DNA of 64,000 bases from Entomomonas sp. E2T0 (GCF_025985425.1 NZ_CP094972.1:1364001-1428000), one strand, 5' to 3'; counted from the stretch's first letter, positions 9,383 through 18,217 are shown. Notes: generated by a model from the sequence alone, not told the origin. Translations and numbers: made by a program.

Positions 9383-9769
9383 CTATTGGTTAGCAAGAAA
9401 AGCATGGATATTATTTTGTTTATAGTTTAAATCAGCATTCAATTCTTCCATTTCAAAAGAGAGTGCTAGTAAGCGTTTTGACTGCAACTCAGCAAAGTGT
9501 TGTTTAATGGTTGCAAATAATTGATCAGCTACTTTTTTGCGTGTCTCTAAATCTCGACCTGCACCTGCTTTTAAGGTCATATGAATAAATGCATAGTCAT
9601 GTTTAGCATCAGCCATACGGAAAATATCCATACGAATAGCACGACTACGAATCCCTCCCAACGGGAAAACACCACTATCACCTAACACTTGATGTACTTT
9701 CTCAAAGAGGCCAGGGAAATCTGCAATACCTTCTAAATTAGCAGAGTATTCAGCGATAAAATGAGGCAT
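9383..9769 (-). CDS. hpaF: 5-carboxymethyl-2-hydroxymuconate delta-isomerase
   Basis: A 128-residue small isomerase of the tautomerase superfamily (CHMI). It converts 5-carboxymethyl-2-hydroxymuconate to 5-oxopent-3-ene-1,2,5-tricarboxylate. The N-terminus is Met-Pro-His-Phe, so the catalytic Pro1 is exposed after Met removal. The segments FPLGGIRSRAIR and KHDYAFIHMTLKAGAGR match the family. The enzyme usually forms trimers. It is separated from hpaD by a terminator and palindromic repeat copy 2, an arrangement unlike the continuous hpaD-hpaF order of enteric clusters. Confidence 0.92.
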   Translation of the reverse strand: MPHFIAEYSANLEGIADFPGLFEKVHQVLGDSGVFPLGGIRSRAIRMDIFRMADAKHDYAFIHMTLKAGAGRDLETRKKVADQLFATIKQHFAELQSKRLLALSFEMEELNADLNYKQNNIHAFLANQ

Positions 9770-9805
9770 TTTAAGTATTTCTCCATATCTTGTTAAAGGA
9801 CTTAT

Positions 9806-9911
9806 TATAGTTATTGCCCTACAAAATTATACGTTGTTGAATGACTTTGCTTTACTAGTTGTAATGTCTTCAGTCATTCGCTTTGTCTAAAATTGTATAG
9901 TAACAGTTATA
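9806..9911. repeat. 106-bp imperfect palindromic repeat, copy 2
   Basis: Inverted partner of the element at 4642-4748, at roughly 85% identity over its full length, mostly with transition differences. It lies between the hpaF start (9769) and the hpaD terminator (9919-9946). The ends are imperfect inverted repeats and the sequence folds on itself around TACTAGTTGTA. No coding capacity. Together the two copies bracket hpaI, hpaH, both transporters and hpaF. Confidence 0.85.
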
Positions 9912-9918
9912 GGTTAAA

Positions 9919-9946
9919 AAACCTGTACTTTTTAGGGTACAGGTTT
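9919..9946 (-). terminator. Terminator after hpaD
   Basis: Perfect 10-bp stem AAACCTGTAC/GTACAGGTTT with an 8-base loop, followed for leftward transcription by a T run (bases 9916-9921). It is 19 bases past the hpaD stop and ends the hpaG1-G2-E-D unit. Confidence 0.88.
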
Positions 9947-9964
9947 ACTATAAGACTTTGTGGT

Positions 9965-10813
9965 TTATGCTACAGGGAATATGGCGTTAACTTGCCCTGT
10001 ACCAGAACTTGCAAATAGTTCTGTGACAAATTCAACTTTGCCTTTGTAGTTTTCACCACCTAAAGCACCTAGTAACATAGCGGTGTCGTGCATGCCACCT
10101 TCACCAAAGCAGCTAGCCGCATAATCACCTAACATCGAGCAAAACTCAGGCCATTGACCCTTTTTCCACATTTCTACTACTTGTAAGTCAACTTGATGAT
10201 CGAATTCTCGAGTGTAAGCATCAAAGCATTTCTCTGCAATACGGTCATAAGCAAAACGGTGTGAAAGAGAACCACTAGCCAAAATAGCAACAGTACCATC
10301 ATATTCTTGAATTGCTTCAGTTACTGCTGCACCTAACGCACGACTATCTTCTAGATCATGTGAAGTACAGAAAGCAGAAATAGAAACCACTTTGAATTTG
10401 TTATCTGAGTTCATATAGCGCATAGGCACTAGGGTACCGTATTCAAGTGCTAATGAGGGGATACGATGAGATAATGCACGTACTTTCTTTTTAACAGCAT
10501 AACTGGCGATCATATCTGCTAGTTCAGGATTACCATAATATTCATATTCCATATCACGAATAAAATGTGGTAATTCATGACTTGTGTAAATGCCTTTGAA
10601 ATGATCATTAGCGTTAATATGAAAACCACTATTAACTAACCAATGGGTATCAAATACCACCATGGTATCAACACCTAGTTCACGGCAACGGCGGCTAATT
10701 TCTTTGTGTCCATCAATTGCAGCTTGGCGGCAACCATTGGTTTTGCCTGGTAATTCAGAAAGATACATTGATGGTACATGCGTTACTTTTGCAGCAAATG
10801 CTAACTTTCCCAT
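9965..10813 (-). CDS. hpaD: 3,4-dihydroxyphenylacetate 2,3-dioxygenase (homoprotocatechuate ring cleavage)
   Basis: A 282-residue class III extradiol dioxygenase (LigB fold) that opens homoprotocatechuate to 5-carboxymethyl-2-hydroxymuconic semialdehyde using Fe(II). Visible parts are AAKVTHVPSMYLSE with a metal-ligand His near residue 12, VVFDTHWL with another His, SHELPHFIRDMEYEYYGNPELAD, and ILASGSLSHRF. The C-terminal SSGTGQVNAIFPVA also fits the family. It is the fourth gene of the hpaG1-G2-E-D run, about 100 bases after hpaE. Length is normal. Confidence 0.93.
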   Translation of the reverse strand: MGKLAFAAKVTHVPSMYLSELPGKTNGCRQAAIDGHKEISRRCRELGVDTMVVFDTHWLVNSGFHINANDHFKGIYTSHELPHFIRDMEYEYYGNPELADMIASYAVKKKVRALSHRIPSLALEYGTLVPMRYMNSDNKFKVVSISAFCTSHDLEDSRALGAAVTEAIQEYDGTVAILASGSLSHRFAYDRIAEKCFDAYTREFDHQVDLQVVEMWKKGQWPEFCSMLGDYAASCFGEGGMHDTAMLLGALGGENYKGKVEFVTELFASSGTGQVNAIFPVA

Positions 10814-10915
10814 GCTGAGTCTCCAACTATTATTTTTATCAGTAAAATATTATATTTATTCAGTATTACTTATTTAGTTTTAGTTAGGCTCTATAGTGAG
10901 CCTAACTGAAAGTTG

Positions 10916-12376
10916 TTAAACCCCCCAACGAGGGATATGGTGACTACCCATAGAAATACACACATTTTTAATTTCTGTGAACACTTCGAAGCTATATTCT
11001 CCACCTTCACGGCCTGTTCCGCTAGCTTTAACACCACCGAAAGGTTGACGTAAGTCACGAACGTTTTGACTATTAATAAACACCATACCTGCTTCAATAC
11101 CACGGGCAACACGATGGGCTTTGCCAAGGTCATTAGTCCAGATATAAGATGCCAAACCATATTCCACATCATTCGCTAGTCTTAAGCCTTCTGCTTCATC
11201 TTTAAACTTAATTAAACACACTACTGGACCAAAGATTTCTTCTTGGGCAATCCGCATTTGATTATCAACATCAGCAAATACAGTAGGTTGAATAAATTGA
11301 CCTTTTGAAAGGTGAGCAGGTAAGTTAGCAGGGCGTTCTAAACCACCCGCTAATAATTTAGCCCCTTCATCCATACCAATTTTGATATAGCCCGTTACTT
11401 TGTCGTAATGCTGTTGTGTAATCATTGAGCCAACTTGGGTATTCGGATCAGTAGGATCACCAACAATTAAGCGTTTAGCACGAGCAGCGAATTCAGCGAC
11501 AAATTTGTCGTAAACACTTTCTTGAATAAAGATACGAGAACCGGCAGTACAACGTTCGCCATTTAACGAGAAAATAGTGAATAGTGCCGCATCTAATGCT
11601 CTATCTAAATCAGCATCTTCAAAAATTAATACAGGTGACTTACCCCCAAGTTCCATAGAATATTTTTTGATACCTGCTGAAGCCATAATGCGACGACCAG
11701 TAGCAGTACCGCCTGTAAATGATACAGCACGTACATCATGATGTTGTGCTAAGGCTGCCCCAGCTGTAGCACCATAACCTTGAATTACGTTTAAGACACC
11801 TGCTGGAATGCCTGCTTCTAATGCTAATTGGCCTAACTCATAAGCAGTTAAAGGGGATAGCTCAGACATTTTTAAAACAGCCGTGTTACCTAAGGCTAAA
11901 CATGGCGCTGTTTTCCAAGTGGCTGTCATAAAAGGTACGTTCCAAGGCGAGATCAAACCACATACACCTACTGGTTGGTAGAGAGTGTAGTTGAGCATTT
12001 GATCATCTACTGGGTAGGTATGGCCATCCATACGGGTACAAACTTCCGCAAAGAAATTGAAGTTGTGGGAAGCACGTGGAATTAATACGTTTTTAGTTTG
12101 GTGAATGGGTAAACCCGTATCTTTAGTTTCTAGTTCAGCAATTTTAGGCACATTCTTATCAATTAATTCACCTAAGTTACGCATTAAACGTGCACGTTCT
12201 TTTGCTGGTGTGTTAGCCCATTTGGGGAAAGCTTCTTTAGCCGCAGCTACTGCTTCATTCACTTCTTTTTCACCACCACTCGCTACTTCGCAGATTTCTT
12301 CCATGGTAGCAGGGTTGTAGTTTATAAAGGTTTCTTTACTTTCAACTTCTTTGCCATTAATCCAATGTTTTAACAT
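10916..12376 (-). CDS. hpaE: 5-carboxymethyl-2-hydroxymuconate semialdehyde dehydrogenase
   Basis: A 486-residue NAD-dependent aldehyde dehydrogenase that oxidises the ring-cleavage product of HpaD. Typical ALDH features are PWNVPFM near residue 144, the Rossmann FTGG, MELGGKSP with the general-base Glu, and the catalytic Cys in NGERCTAGSR. The C-terminal QPFGGVKASGTGREGGEYSFEVFTEIKNVCI is characteristic of HpaE. Its ATG overlaps the hpaG2 stop as TAATG, indicating translational coupling. Length agrees with the family. Confidence 0.95.
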   Translation of the reverse strand: MLKHWINGKEVESKETFINYNPATMEEICEVASGGEKEVNEAVAAAKEAFPKWANTPAKERARLMRNLGELIDKNVPKIAELETKDTGLPIHQTKNVLIPRASHNFNFFAEVCTRMDGHTYPVDDQMLNYTLYQPVGVCGLISPWNVPFMTATWKTAPCLALGNTAVLKMSELSPLTAYELGQLALEAGIPAGVLNVIQGYGATAGAALAQHHDVRAVSFTGGTATGRRIMASAGIKKYSMELGGKSPVLIFEDADLDRALDAALFTIFSLNGERCTAGSRIFIQESVYDKFVAEFAARAKRLIVGDPTDPNTQVGSMITQQHYDKVTGYIKIGMDEGAKLLAGGLERPANLPAHLSKGQFIQPTVFADVDNQMRIAQEEIFGPVVCLIKFKDEAEGLRLANDVEYGLASYIWTNDLGKAHRVARGIEAGMVFINSQNVRDLRQPFGGVKASGTGREGGEYSFEVFTEIKNVCISMGSHHIPRWGV

Positions 12377-13161
12377 TATTTTTCTCCAATTGCATTAGTA
12401 CCATATTTTTCAAAGAATTCTTTTTCGGTAACAATAAAGTTAGTTAAGCTACCAATACCTTCCATTTCCACAACCACTTTATCGCCAGGCTTAACATCAG
12501 ATAAGCCTTTTGGAGTACCTGTGGCAATCATGTCACCTGGTTGTAAGGTCATAAAACTAGAAAGATATTCAATTAAATAAGGTACATTAAAAATCATATC
12601 TGCGGTGGTACCCTCTTGGCGTAACTCACCATTAACCCATGTGCGTAAGGTTAGTTTAGAGGGGTCTGGGACTTCATCAGCAGTAATAATATAAGGGCCT
12701 ACTGGGGTAGTGCAGTCACGATTTTTAACCCGTAGGTTAGGACGATAGTAGTTTTCTAAAAAATCACGGATAGCATAGTCATTGCAAAGGGTATAGCCAG
12801 CTAAGTAGGATAAAGCATCGGCTTGGCTCACATTACGGGCTTTTTTACCAATCACAGCTACTAGTTCACACTCATAGTGCATGTAGTCAACATTATCTGG
12901 GCGCCATGTATGGCATAAGTGACCTGTATAGGTAGTAGGCGCTTTAATAAATACTAAGGGTTCAGTGGGCGCTTTAAACTCAAGTTCAGCAGCGTGGTCA
13001 GCATAGTTCAAACCTAATGCAAACATATTACCAGTAGCAGGTGGTAACCACTCAACTTCTGTTTCTTGTAAGAGGCGACCGTCTTTTAAGCGAACAGCAT
13101 TATTTTCTTCAACCATTACTTCAAAGTTTTCACCTTGATAGCGGATACGAGCATATTTCAT
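12376..13161 (-). CDS. hpaG2: Homoprotocatechuate decarboxylase/isomerase, C-terminal-half homolog
   Basis: A 261-residue member of the fumarylacetoacetate hydrolase family, corresponding to the C-terminal half of the fused enteric HpaG (HpcE). It decarboxylates 5-oxopent-3-ene-1,2,5-tricarboxylate. The metal-binding acidic pair is present in MHYECELVAVIGKKA, and a further Asp is seen in LCNDYAIRD. The GTPKGLSDVKPGD loop is also family-typical. Here the two halves are separate genes: hpaG1 lies 12 bases upstream. The stop overlaps the hpaE start. Confidence 0.92.
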   Translation of the reverse strand: MKYARIRYQGENFEVMVEENNAVRLKDGRLLQETEVEWLPPATGNMFALGLNYADHAAELEFKAPTEPLVFIKAPTTYTGHLCHTWRPDNVDYMHYECELVAVIGKKARNVSQADALSYLAGYTLCNDYAIRDFLENYYRPNLRVKNRDCTTPVGPYIITADEVPDPSKLTLRTWVNGELRQEGTTADMIFNVPYLIEYLSSFMTLQPGDMIATGTPKGLSDVKPGDKVVVEMEGIGSLTNFIVTEKEFFEKYGTNAIGEK

Positions 13162-13173
13162 AGTTAGGACTCC

Positions 13174-13920
13174 TTATTCAGCGATAACAGTGTTAGTGAG
13201 GGTAGCAATACCTTCAATAGTGACTTCAACTTTGTCACCTACATTGATATCAACACGACCTTCTGGAGTGCCTGTTAAAATAATATCACCTGCTTTTAAA
13301 GTCATAAATTCACTGAGCTCTTCAATGAGCTGGGGGATATTACGTACTAAATTGGCAGTAGAGTTTTGTTGGCGAACTTCACCATTAATGCTGACACTGA
13401 TTGCTAAGTTAGCAGCATTAACAGCATCTGTTGCTACTAACCACGGCCCCATTGGGCAGAAACTATCACGGCATTTAGCTTTAACAGCAGGGCGGTAGTA
13501 GCTATCTTCTGGCAAGCTAACTTCGTTAACAACTGTAAAACCGGCTACATAATCCATTGCTTGTTCTTTAGTAACACGACTAGCATCTTTAGCCATTACA
13601 AAACCAAGTGCTGGTCCTGCTTGGATACGCTCAATACCTTTTGGAAAAACAATATTGCCTAAATGGTTGTTATAAGTACTTGGCGTTTTAATAAACAACA
13701 CTGGTTTGATAGGTGGATTTTTATAAGGAGGTTCATTAAATTCGGCTAAGCGACTATCTAATAAGCCTTTATAGTTAAGGGCTACACCATAAACTGTACC
13801 TATACTGATAGGTAACCATTCAGGGTTAGTAATTGTTTGACCATTATGTGTAACATTACCGTTGTTATCAATATTAACAAGGGTACGTTGCCCATTTAGG
13901 TTAACAAATCCTCTACGCAT
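13174..13920 (-). CDS. hpaG1: Homoprotocatechuate decarboxylase/isomerase, N-terminal-half homolog
   Basis: A 248-residue FAH-family protein matching the N-terminal half of HpcE (GTVYGVALNYKGLL, KPVLFIKTPSTYNNH, GTPEGRVDINVGD). It is the first gene of the hpaG1-G2-E-D unit, with AGGAGA about 4 bases before the ATG. At the position of the paralog's metal-binding Glu-x-Glu this protein reads QAGPALGFVMA, and the later Asp region reads VVNEVSLPED. The metal ligands seen in HpaG2 are therefore missing. This fits a protein acting together with HpaG2 rather than alone. Confidence 0.9.
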   Translation of the reverse strand: MRRGFVNLNGQRTLVNIDNNGNVTHNGQTITNPEWLPISIGTVYGVALNYKGLLDSRLAEFNEPPYKNPPIKPVLFIKTPSTYNNHLGNIVFPKGIERIQAGPALGFVMAKDASRVTKEQAMDYVAGFTVVNEVSLPEDSYYRPAVKAKCRDSFCPMGPWLVATDAVNAANLAISVSINGEVRQQNSTANLVRNIPQLIEELSEFMTLKAGDIILTGTPEGRVDINVGDKVEVTIEGIATLTNTVIAE

Positions 13921-14298
13921 ACATTCTCCTGTTGGAATTATAATTGTTTTAAGTTACTGCTAAACTAAGGGTATATTTTATTTTGCTACTTAAATATATA
14001 ACTAGACTCTAATATGGAGAGTTTTAGTATAAAGAAAGTTCAATTAGCATTTTTAATACGCCAATAGTTATTGTTTATAGTTATTTAAAGCAAGTTAATG
14101 AATATTTTGTATTTATTAGTGATAATACAAAGCCAAATTTATATATTTTTATTAGTTTCTCTATTGTAAGTTTTTATAAAGAGAATAAATAAAAATAACT
14201 ATAAAGTAATAAATTATATTAGTAGTTCATAGTTCGTTAGTCCAGTCTTTTGTTATTAAATTAATAAATGGTTACTACTATCAACATTACTTAATAAG
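13921..14298. other. Intergenic region upstream of the hpaG1 operon
   Basis: A 378-base AT-rich gap upstream of hpaG1 and downstream of the TPR gene. It should contain the promoter and operator of the main lower-pathway operon. A TATAAT on the minus strand at 13937-13942 is too close to the start codon to be a convincing -10. No hpaR- or hpaA-like regulator gene lies here or elsewhere in the window, and no open reading frame with a ribosome binding site was found. Confidence 0.5.
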
Positions 14299-15081
14299 TT
14301 ATTGTGTATTTATTTTTTCATGGAGTTGTTGAAGTAGTTTACGTATCTCAGATAAGCAAACTTTATGTACATTTTTATAATATTTAGGTGCTATACGAGC
14401 ATAGTCTTGTACTTGCTGTAATTGTTCTATTGCCTCATCTAAGCGATTTTGACTTTGTAAGAATTTAGCATAAAAGAAACAAGCATCTGGTCCAGCATAA
14501 TAACTGACTAACACTTTGTATTCTTCTTCAGCTTTGGTTAAATTACCAATAGCTTCAACTGTTCTTGCATAAAGCAAATGCCCTTCAGGCGAACGAAAAT
14601 CTGGATTGTGCTTTATTAAATAATCTAATGCGTGTTGGCAATCTTGATAATTACCTTCTGCAAATTCTGCAAAAGCAAGTTTCAGTAAAATTTCTGGGTT
14701 TTCAGAATGAATACCTGATAAGGCAGCTTTATAGTGCGTAATTGCTTCAGCATATTGTTTAAGGTTAACTAACTCATCTGCTAAATTAGTACGAGATTCT
14801 ACGTTATCGCTTAATGTTAACTGATTACGTAATGTTTTTAAATTACGGGTAGGTGCAATTTTATTTTGCACCCCCTTAACTACTTGTCTACCTTTGTAAC
14901 TACCTAATAATTCTGGTATTAGTACAGCAACAGCATAAATAGTGCAGCCAAGACCTGGTAAAATAATGACAAGGTATAACCAATAACGTTCTTGCCCCGT
15001 TTTCATTATATGTACGCCACAAAGAATCTGACAAAAAATTGTCACTAACGCAATCAATGGCATGAAAAAATCCTTAATCAT
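14299..15081 (-). CDS. Membrane-anchored tetratricopeptide repeat protein
   Basis: A 260-residue protein with two N-terminal membrane helices (about residues 7-25 and 33-57). Then comes a basic linker and TPR-like helices from about residue 90 to the end. Helix pairs recognisable as repeats include SRTNLADELVNLKQYAEAITHY, LLKLAFAEFAEGNYQDCQHAL, LLYARTVEAIGNLTKAEEEY and FYAKFLQSQNRLDEAIEQL. The TPR part should face the cytoplasm and mediate protein contacts. Similar proteins occur in Pseudomonas as uncharacterised TPR proteins. It is probably a single gene. Function unknown. Confidence 0.65.
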   Translation of the reverse strand: MIKDFFMPLIALVTIFCQILCGVHIMKTGQERYWLYLVIILPGLGCTIYAVAVLIPELLGSYKGRQVVKGVQNKIAPTRNLKTLRNQLTLSDNVESRTNLADELVNLKQYAEAITHYKAALSGIHSENPEILLKLAFAEFAEGNYQDCQHALDYLIKHNPDFRSPEGHLLYARTVEAIGNLTKAEEEYKVLVSYYAGPDACFFYAKFLQSQNRLDEAIEQLQQVQDYARIAPKYYKNVHKVCLSEIRKLLQQLHEKINTQ

Positions 15082-15160
15082 TAGTAGGGTAACTAATTTT
15101 AAAGATTTTATGATGAAAATGACAAGTACAAACTCTTATTTCTTAAGCAAATTAATATAT

Positions 15161-15979
15161 TTAAGAAAAGTCATTTTTAATATTTTCTAATAACATACCA
15201 TAAGGAACATTAGGTTTATTAATTATTGAAAAATAAGGGCTAATAGGGAGATTAATCTGTTTATTGGCGGTACTTGTTTGATAACCATAAACTTTTCCAT
15301 CAGCACGGAGGAAGTTTGTATCTATTAACATGAGCCCCATATAAGGTGAGCTTTTTCTTGTCCAAATTAATAAGTACAACTTATCTGCTATCTTATAATA
15401 ATGGCAAGGGTTGGTATCTGCTAGCCCAGTCCTTTCACCTACTAAACAGTGCCATGTGTAATAGTTTTGGTTAAGGTATATGTGTTCGTAAACTGTATCA
15501 AAACCACAGTAATATAAGAAACGAGCACCAATTAGCTCATCAGTTTGAGAGTGTAGATCTTGGTATTTTTCATAAGGTTTATCTAAACTACCTTGAGTAA
15601 TTGAGAGATCCATAGTGGCTATATTAAGCTGGATTTGCTTAGAGGTGTTTGGATTAGGTAAACTTGATAGATGAGCAACTACCTCTGTGAACGTTTGATT
15701 GATTAGATCTAAAATCATGGAAATAGATTGCCCATCTAAAATATAATCTATGAAATAAATACCATCACGAATAGAAGTCGCCCTGTAATCAGCTTTTTGT
15801 TGCTTTTTAGTCGCAGGGTCAAACCAAATGATTTGATGTTTTTTTAGATGATATTCAATACTTTCACCATGGGTGGGATATAGTATAAAGAAAAGTCCTT
15901 CTAATTCTGCTACTTCAGGTAAAACAAATTCCTTTGGTCTGCCTGACACAGAATGATCATGTGTTTTTATTTGATACAT
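15161..15979 (-). CDS. MoaF-like protein
   Basis: A 272-residue soluble protein. Its second half reads IGARFLYYCGFDTVYEHIYL, NQNYYTWHCLVGERTGLADT, PCHYYKIADKLYLLIW and a closing LRADGKVYGY. I recognise these as the C-terminal part of the MoaF family. The first half (FFILYPTHGESIEYHL, DGIYFIDYIL, SISMILDL) looks like the N-terminal lipocalin-like half. MoaF was linked to molybdenum-dependent regulation in Klebsiella, but its molecular role is unsettled. No other molybdenum gene is nearby, so the protein may serve as a small-molecule-binding factor. Function is uncertain. Confidence 0.65.
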   Translation of the reverse strand: MYQIKTHDHSVSGRPKEFVLPEVAELEGLFFILYPTHGESIEYHLKKHQIIWFDPATKKQQKADYRATSIRDGIYFIDYILDGQSISMILDLINQTFTEVVAHLSSLPNPNTSKQIQLNIATMDLSITQGSLDKPYEKYQDLHSQTDELIGARFLYYCGFDTVYEHIYLNQNYYTWHCLVGERTGLADTNPCHYYKIADKLYLLIWTRKSSPYMGLMLIDTNFLRADGKVYGYQTSTANKQINLPISPYFSIINKPNVPYGMLLENIKNDFS

Positions 15980-16158
15980 TCTAGTATCCTCTGTTTGTCC
16001 TTTGCTTTATTAATATGCAACCAAATTGCATAGTTTACTATTCTCCAAAAGGCGAATATTTATGTAGAGGCTTGTTAAATAAAAAGAGAGTATGGGGTTT
16101 AGTAGGATTTTGGCTTACAATACATAGCTAAATTTATAGTTTTTAAGGCAAAGCATTA

Positions 16159-16968
16159 ATGTCAGAATTATTCCAACATCGTGCGCGTAAACGTTTTGGT
16201 CAGAATTTTTTAAAAGATGCAGGGATTATTGATCGAATTTTACGCTCGATACATCCACAAGCAACTCAGCATTTATTAGAGATTGGACCAGGTCAAGGTG
16301 CCCTTACTGAAGGTTTATTAGCTAGTGGTGCACGGTTGGATGTAATTGAATTAGACCAAGATTTAATTCCTTTATTAAAGTTAAAATTTGGCCTAAATCC
16401 ACTATTTCATATACATCAAGGTGATGCGTTAAAATTTGATTTTAGCACTTTAGTTTGTTCTGGTGAGAAACTAAGAGTAGTGGGTAATTTGCCTTATAAT
16501 ATTTCTACACCGCTTATTTTTCATCTGTTGAACCAGCATACTGTTATTGAAGATATGCACTTCATGTTGCAAAAAGAAGTGGTGGAAAGAATGGCGGCAC
16601 AACCAGGCGGTGGTGATTGGGGTCGTTTAACAATAATGGTGCAGTATTTTTGTCAGGTGGAGCATTTATTTGATGTTCCACCAGAATGTTTTACACCTGC
16701 ACCTAAGGTTGACTCTGCAATAGTAAGGTTAATACCCTATAAAACGTTGCCTTATCCAGCAAAAGACCATAAGTTATTAGAATTGATTGTAAGAGAAGCG
16801 TTTAATCAACGCCGTAAGACACTTAGAAATACCTTAAAGCGTTTATTGCCAATAGAAGCTATTGAGCAAGCAGGGGTTGATGGTAGTTTAAGACCAGAAC
16901 AGTTGTCATTAGCTGATTTTGTTAAATTGGCAGATCAACTTTTTTTATATCAACAACGCGAGGGTTAA
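16159..16968 (+). CDS. ksgA: 16S rRNA (A1518/A1519-N6) dimethyltransferase
   Basis: A 269-residue RsmA/KsgA enzyme that dimethylates two adjacent adenines in helix 45 of 16S rRNA during 30S assembly. Motifs are RKRFGQNFLKD, the SAM-binding LEIGPGQGALTE, the acidic VIELDQD and the adenine-binding NLPYNIST. FNQRRKTLRNTLK lies in the C-terminal helical domain. It is followed at 2 bases by apaG and then apaH, the order found in Pseudomonas and enteric bacteria. Confidence 0.97.
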   Translation: MSELFQHRARKRFGQNFLKDAGIIDRILRSIHPQATQHLLEIGPGQGALTEGLLASGARLDVIELDQDLIPLLKLKFGLNPLFHIHQGDALKFDFSTLVCSGEKLRVVGNLPYNISTPLIFHLLNQHTVIEDMHFMLQKEVVERMAAQPGGGDWGRLTIMVQYFCQVEHLFDVPPECFTPAPKVDSAIVRLIPYKTLPYPAKDHKLLELIVREAFNQRRKTLRNTLKRLLPIEAIEQAGVDGSLRPEQLSLADFVKLADQLFLYQQREG

Positions 16969-16970
16969 TT

Positions 16971-17351
16971 ATGAATTTAGCTGATTATCCTATCGAGATA
17001 ACAGTGTTTACTGATTATTTAGTAGAGGATTCAGACCCACAAGATAATTATTATTTATTTGATTATCATATCTCCATTGAAAATAAAGGTGATAAAACAG
17101 TCACTTTATTATCAAGGCAGTGGGTTATTACTGATGGTAATGGCCATAAAAAAGAAGTTAAAGGTAGTGGTGTAGTGGGACAACAGCCTTGTATTAAAGC
17201 AGGCGAAACATTTGAATATACCAGTAGTGCGAACTTTTCAACACCTGTAGGTAGTATGTACGGTAAATATGCTATGCAAGTTGAAACAGGAGAGTTATTT
17301 GATGCTCATATAGCACCTTTTCGGTTAGCAGCACCTGGAGTATTGAATTAA
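16971..17351 (+). CDS. apaG: ApaG (DUF525) protein
   Basis: A 126-residue ApaG-fold (fibronectin III-like beta sandwich) protein. Family features are [50 protein letters not shown] and GSMYGKYAM. ApaG is implicated in binding phosphate-containing ligands, but its role is not settled. It lies between ksgA and apaH, and its stop overlaps the apaH start by one base (TAATG), so translation is likely coupled. Confidence 0.95.
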   Translation: MNLADYPIEITVFTDYLVEDSDPQDNYYLFDYHISIENKGDKTVTLLSRQWVITDGNGHKKEVKGSGVVGQQPCIKAGETFEYTSSANFSTPVGSMYGKYAMQVETGELFDAHIAPFRLAAPGVLN

Positions 17352-18178
17352 TGGCTGTCTATGCAATTGGTGATATTCAAGGGTGTTATGATCCGCTACA
17401 GATGTTATTAGAAGAAGTAAATTTTGACCCAGCAGTAGATACTCTGTGGTGTGTTGGGGATTTGATAAATCGTGGTTCCAAGTCCCTTAAAACATTGAAA
17501 TTTTTGTATAGTATTCGTAAAAGTGTAGTGACTGTTTTAGGTAACCATGACTTACATCTGATTGCCTGTTTTTATGATAATGCTAAAGTTAAAAAGAATG
17601 ACACGATTAAAGAGATTCTTGAAGCTAAAGAGGCCAAGGAGTTAATTAATTGGTTACGCCAGCAACCATTAGTTTATTTTGATCGTGATCGTAAAGTAAC
17701 AATGGTACATGCGGGTATTCCGCCCTTATGGACTTTAGAAGATAGTTTGGCGCGTTCTGCTGAAGTAGAAGCAGTATTAAAAGATGATAAAAGAATAGAA
17801 GGGTTTCTTACTCATATGTATGGTAGTGATCCTGTTAATTGGAGTGAGCTTTTAACAGGTCATGAGCGACTAAGGGTAATCACCAACTATTTAACCAGAA
17901 TGCGTTTTTGTAAGGCTGATGGTACTATTGAGTTTAAGAGTAAAGAAGGTTTGGATAGTGCGCCAACAGGTTACATCCCTTGGTTTGAAATCCCTAATCG
18001 CAAAATGGCTGGGCAACAAATTATATTTGGCCATTGGGCTGCTTTAGAAGGTAGATGTGATGAACCAAATGTGTATGCGCTAGATACAGGGTGTGTATGG
18101 GGTAATTGTCTAACCATGATAGATGTAGATACTAAAGAAAAGTTTGCTACCCATTGCTCTCCAAGAAAGAAGAAATAA
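17351..18178 (+). CDS. apaH: Diadenosine tetraphosphatase, symmetrical
   Basis: A 275-residue metallophosphatase that hydrolyses Ap4A to two ADP. Phosphoesterase motifs are present in order: [21 protein letters not shown], a later VHAGIPP, and a C-terminal FGHWAALEG. The gene is coupled to apaG by a one-base overlap and closed by a hairpin at 18183-18217. Length matches E. coli ApaH. Confidence 0.96.
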   Translation: MAVYAIGDIQGCYDPLQMLLEEVNFDPAVDTLWCVGDLINRGSKSLKTLKFLYSIRKSVVTVLGNHDLHLIACFYDNAKVKKNDTIKEILEAKEAKELINWLRQQPLVYFDRDRKVTMVHAGIPPLWTLEDSLARSAEVEAVLKDDKRIEGFLTHMYGSDPVNWSELLTGHERLRVITNYLTRMRFCKADGTIEFKSKEGLDSAPTGYIPWFEIPNRKMAGQQIIFGHWAALEGRCDEPNVYALDTGCVWGNCLTMIDVDTKEKFATHCSPRKKK

Positions 18179-18182
18179 TAAG

Positions 18183-18217
18183 TTTAAGCCAACTGTTTTG
18201 CTAACAGTTGGCTTAAA
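18183..18217. terminator. Hairpin between convergent apaH and ucpA-like genes
   Basis: Stem TTTAAGCCAACTGTT paired with AACAGTTGGCTTAAA. It lies 4 bases past the apaH stop and 9 bases past the stop of the convergent gene. There is no long T run on either side, so it may be a weak or bidirectional terminator. Confidence 0.65.

Noticed and set aside
10891-11172. Frames inside hpaE on the same strand, and plus-strand frames opposite hpaG1, hpaE and ligA
   Set aside because: They are shadows of well-supported genes and have no ribosome binding site or protein family features.
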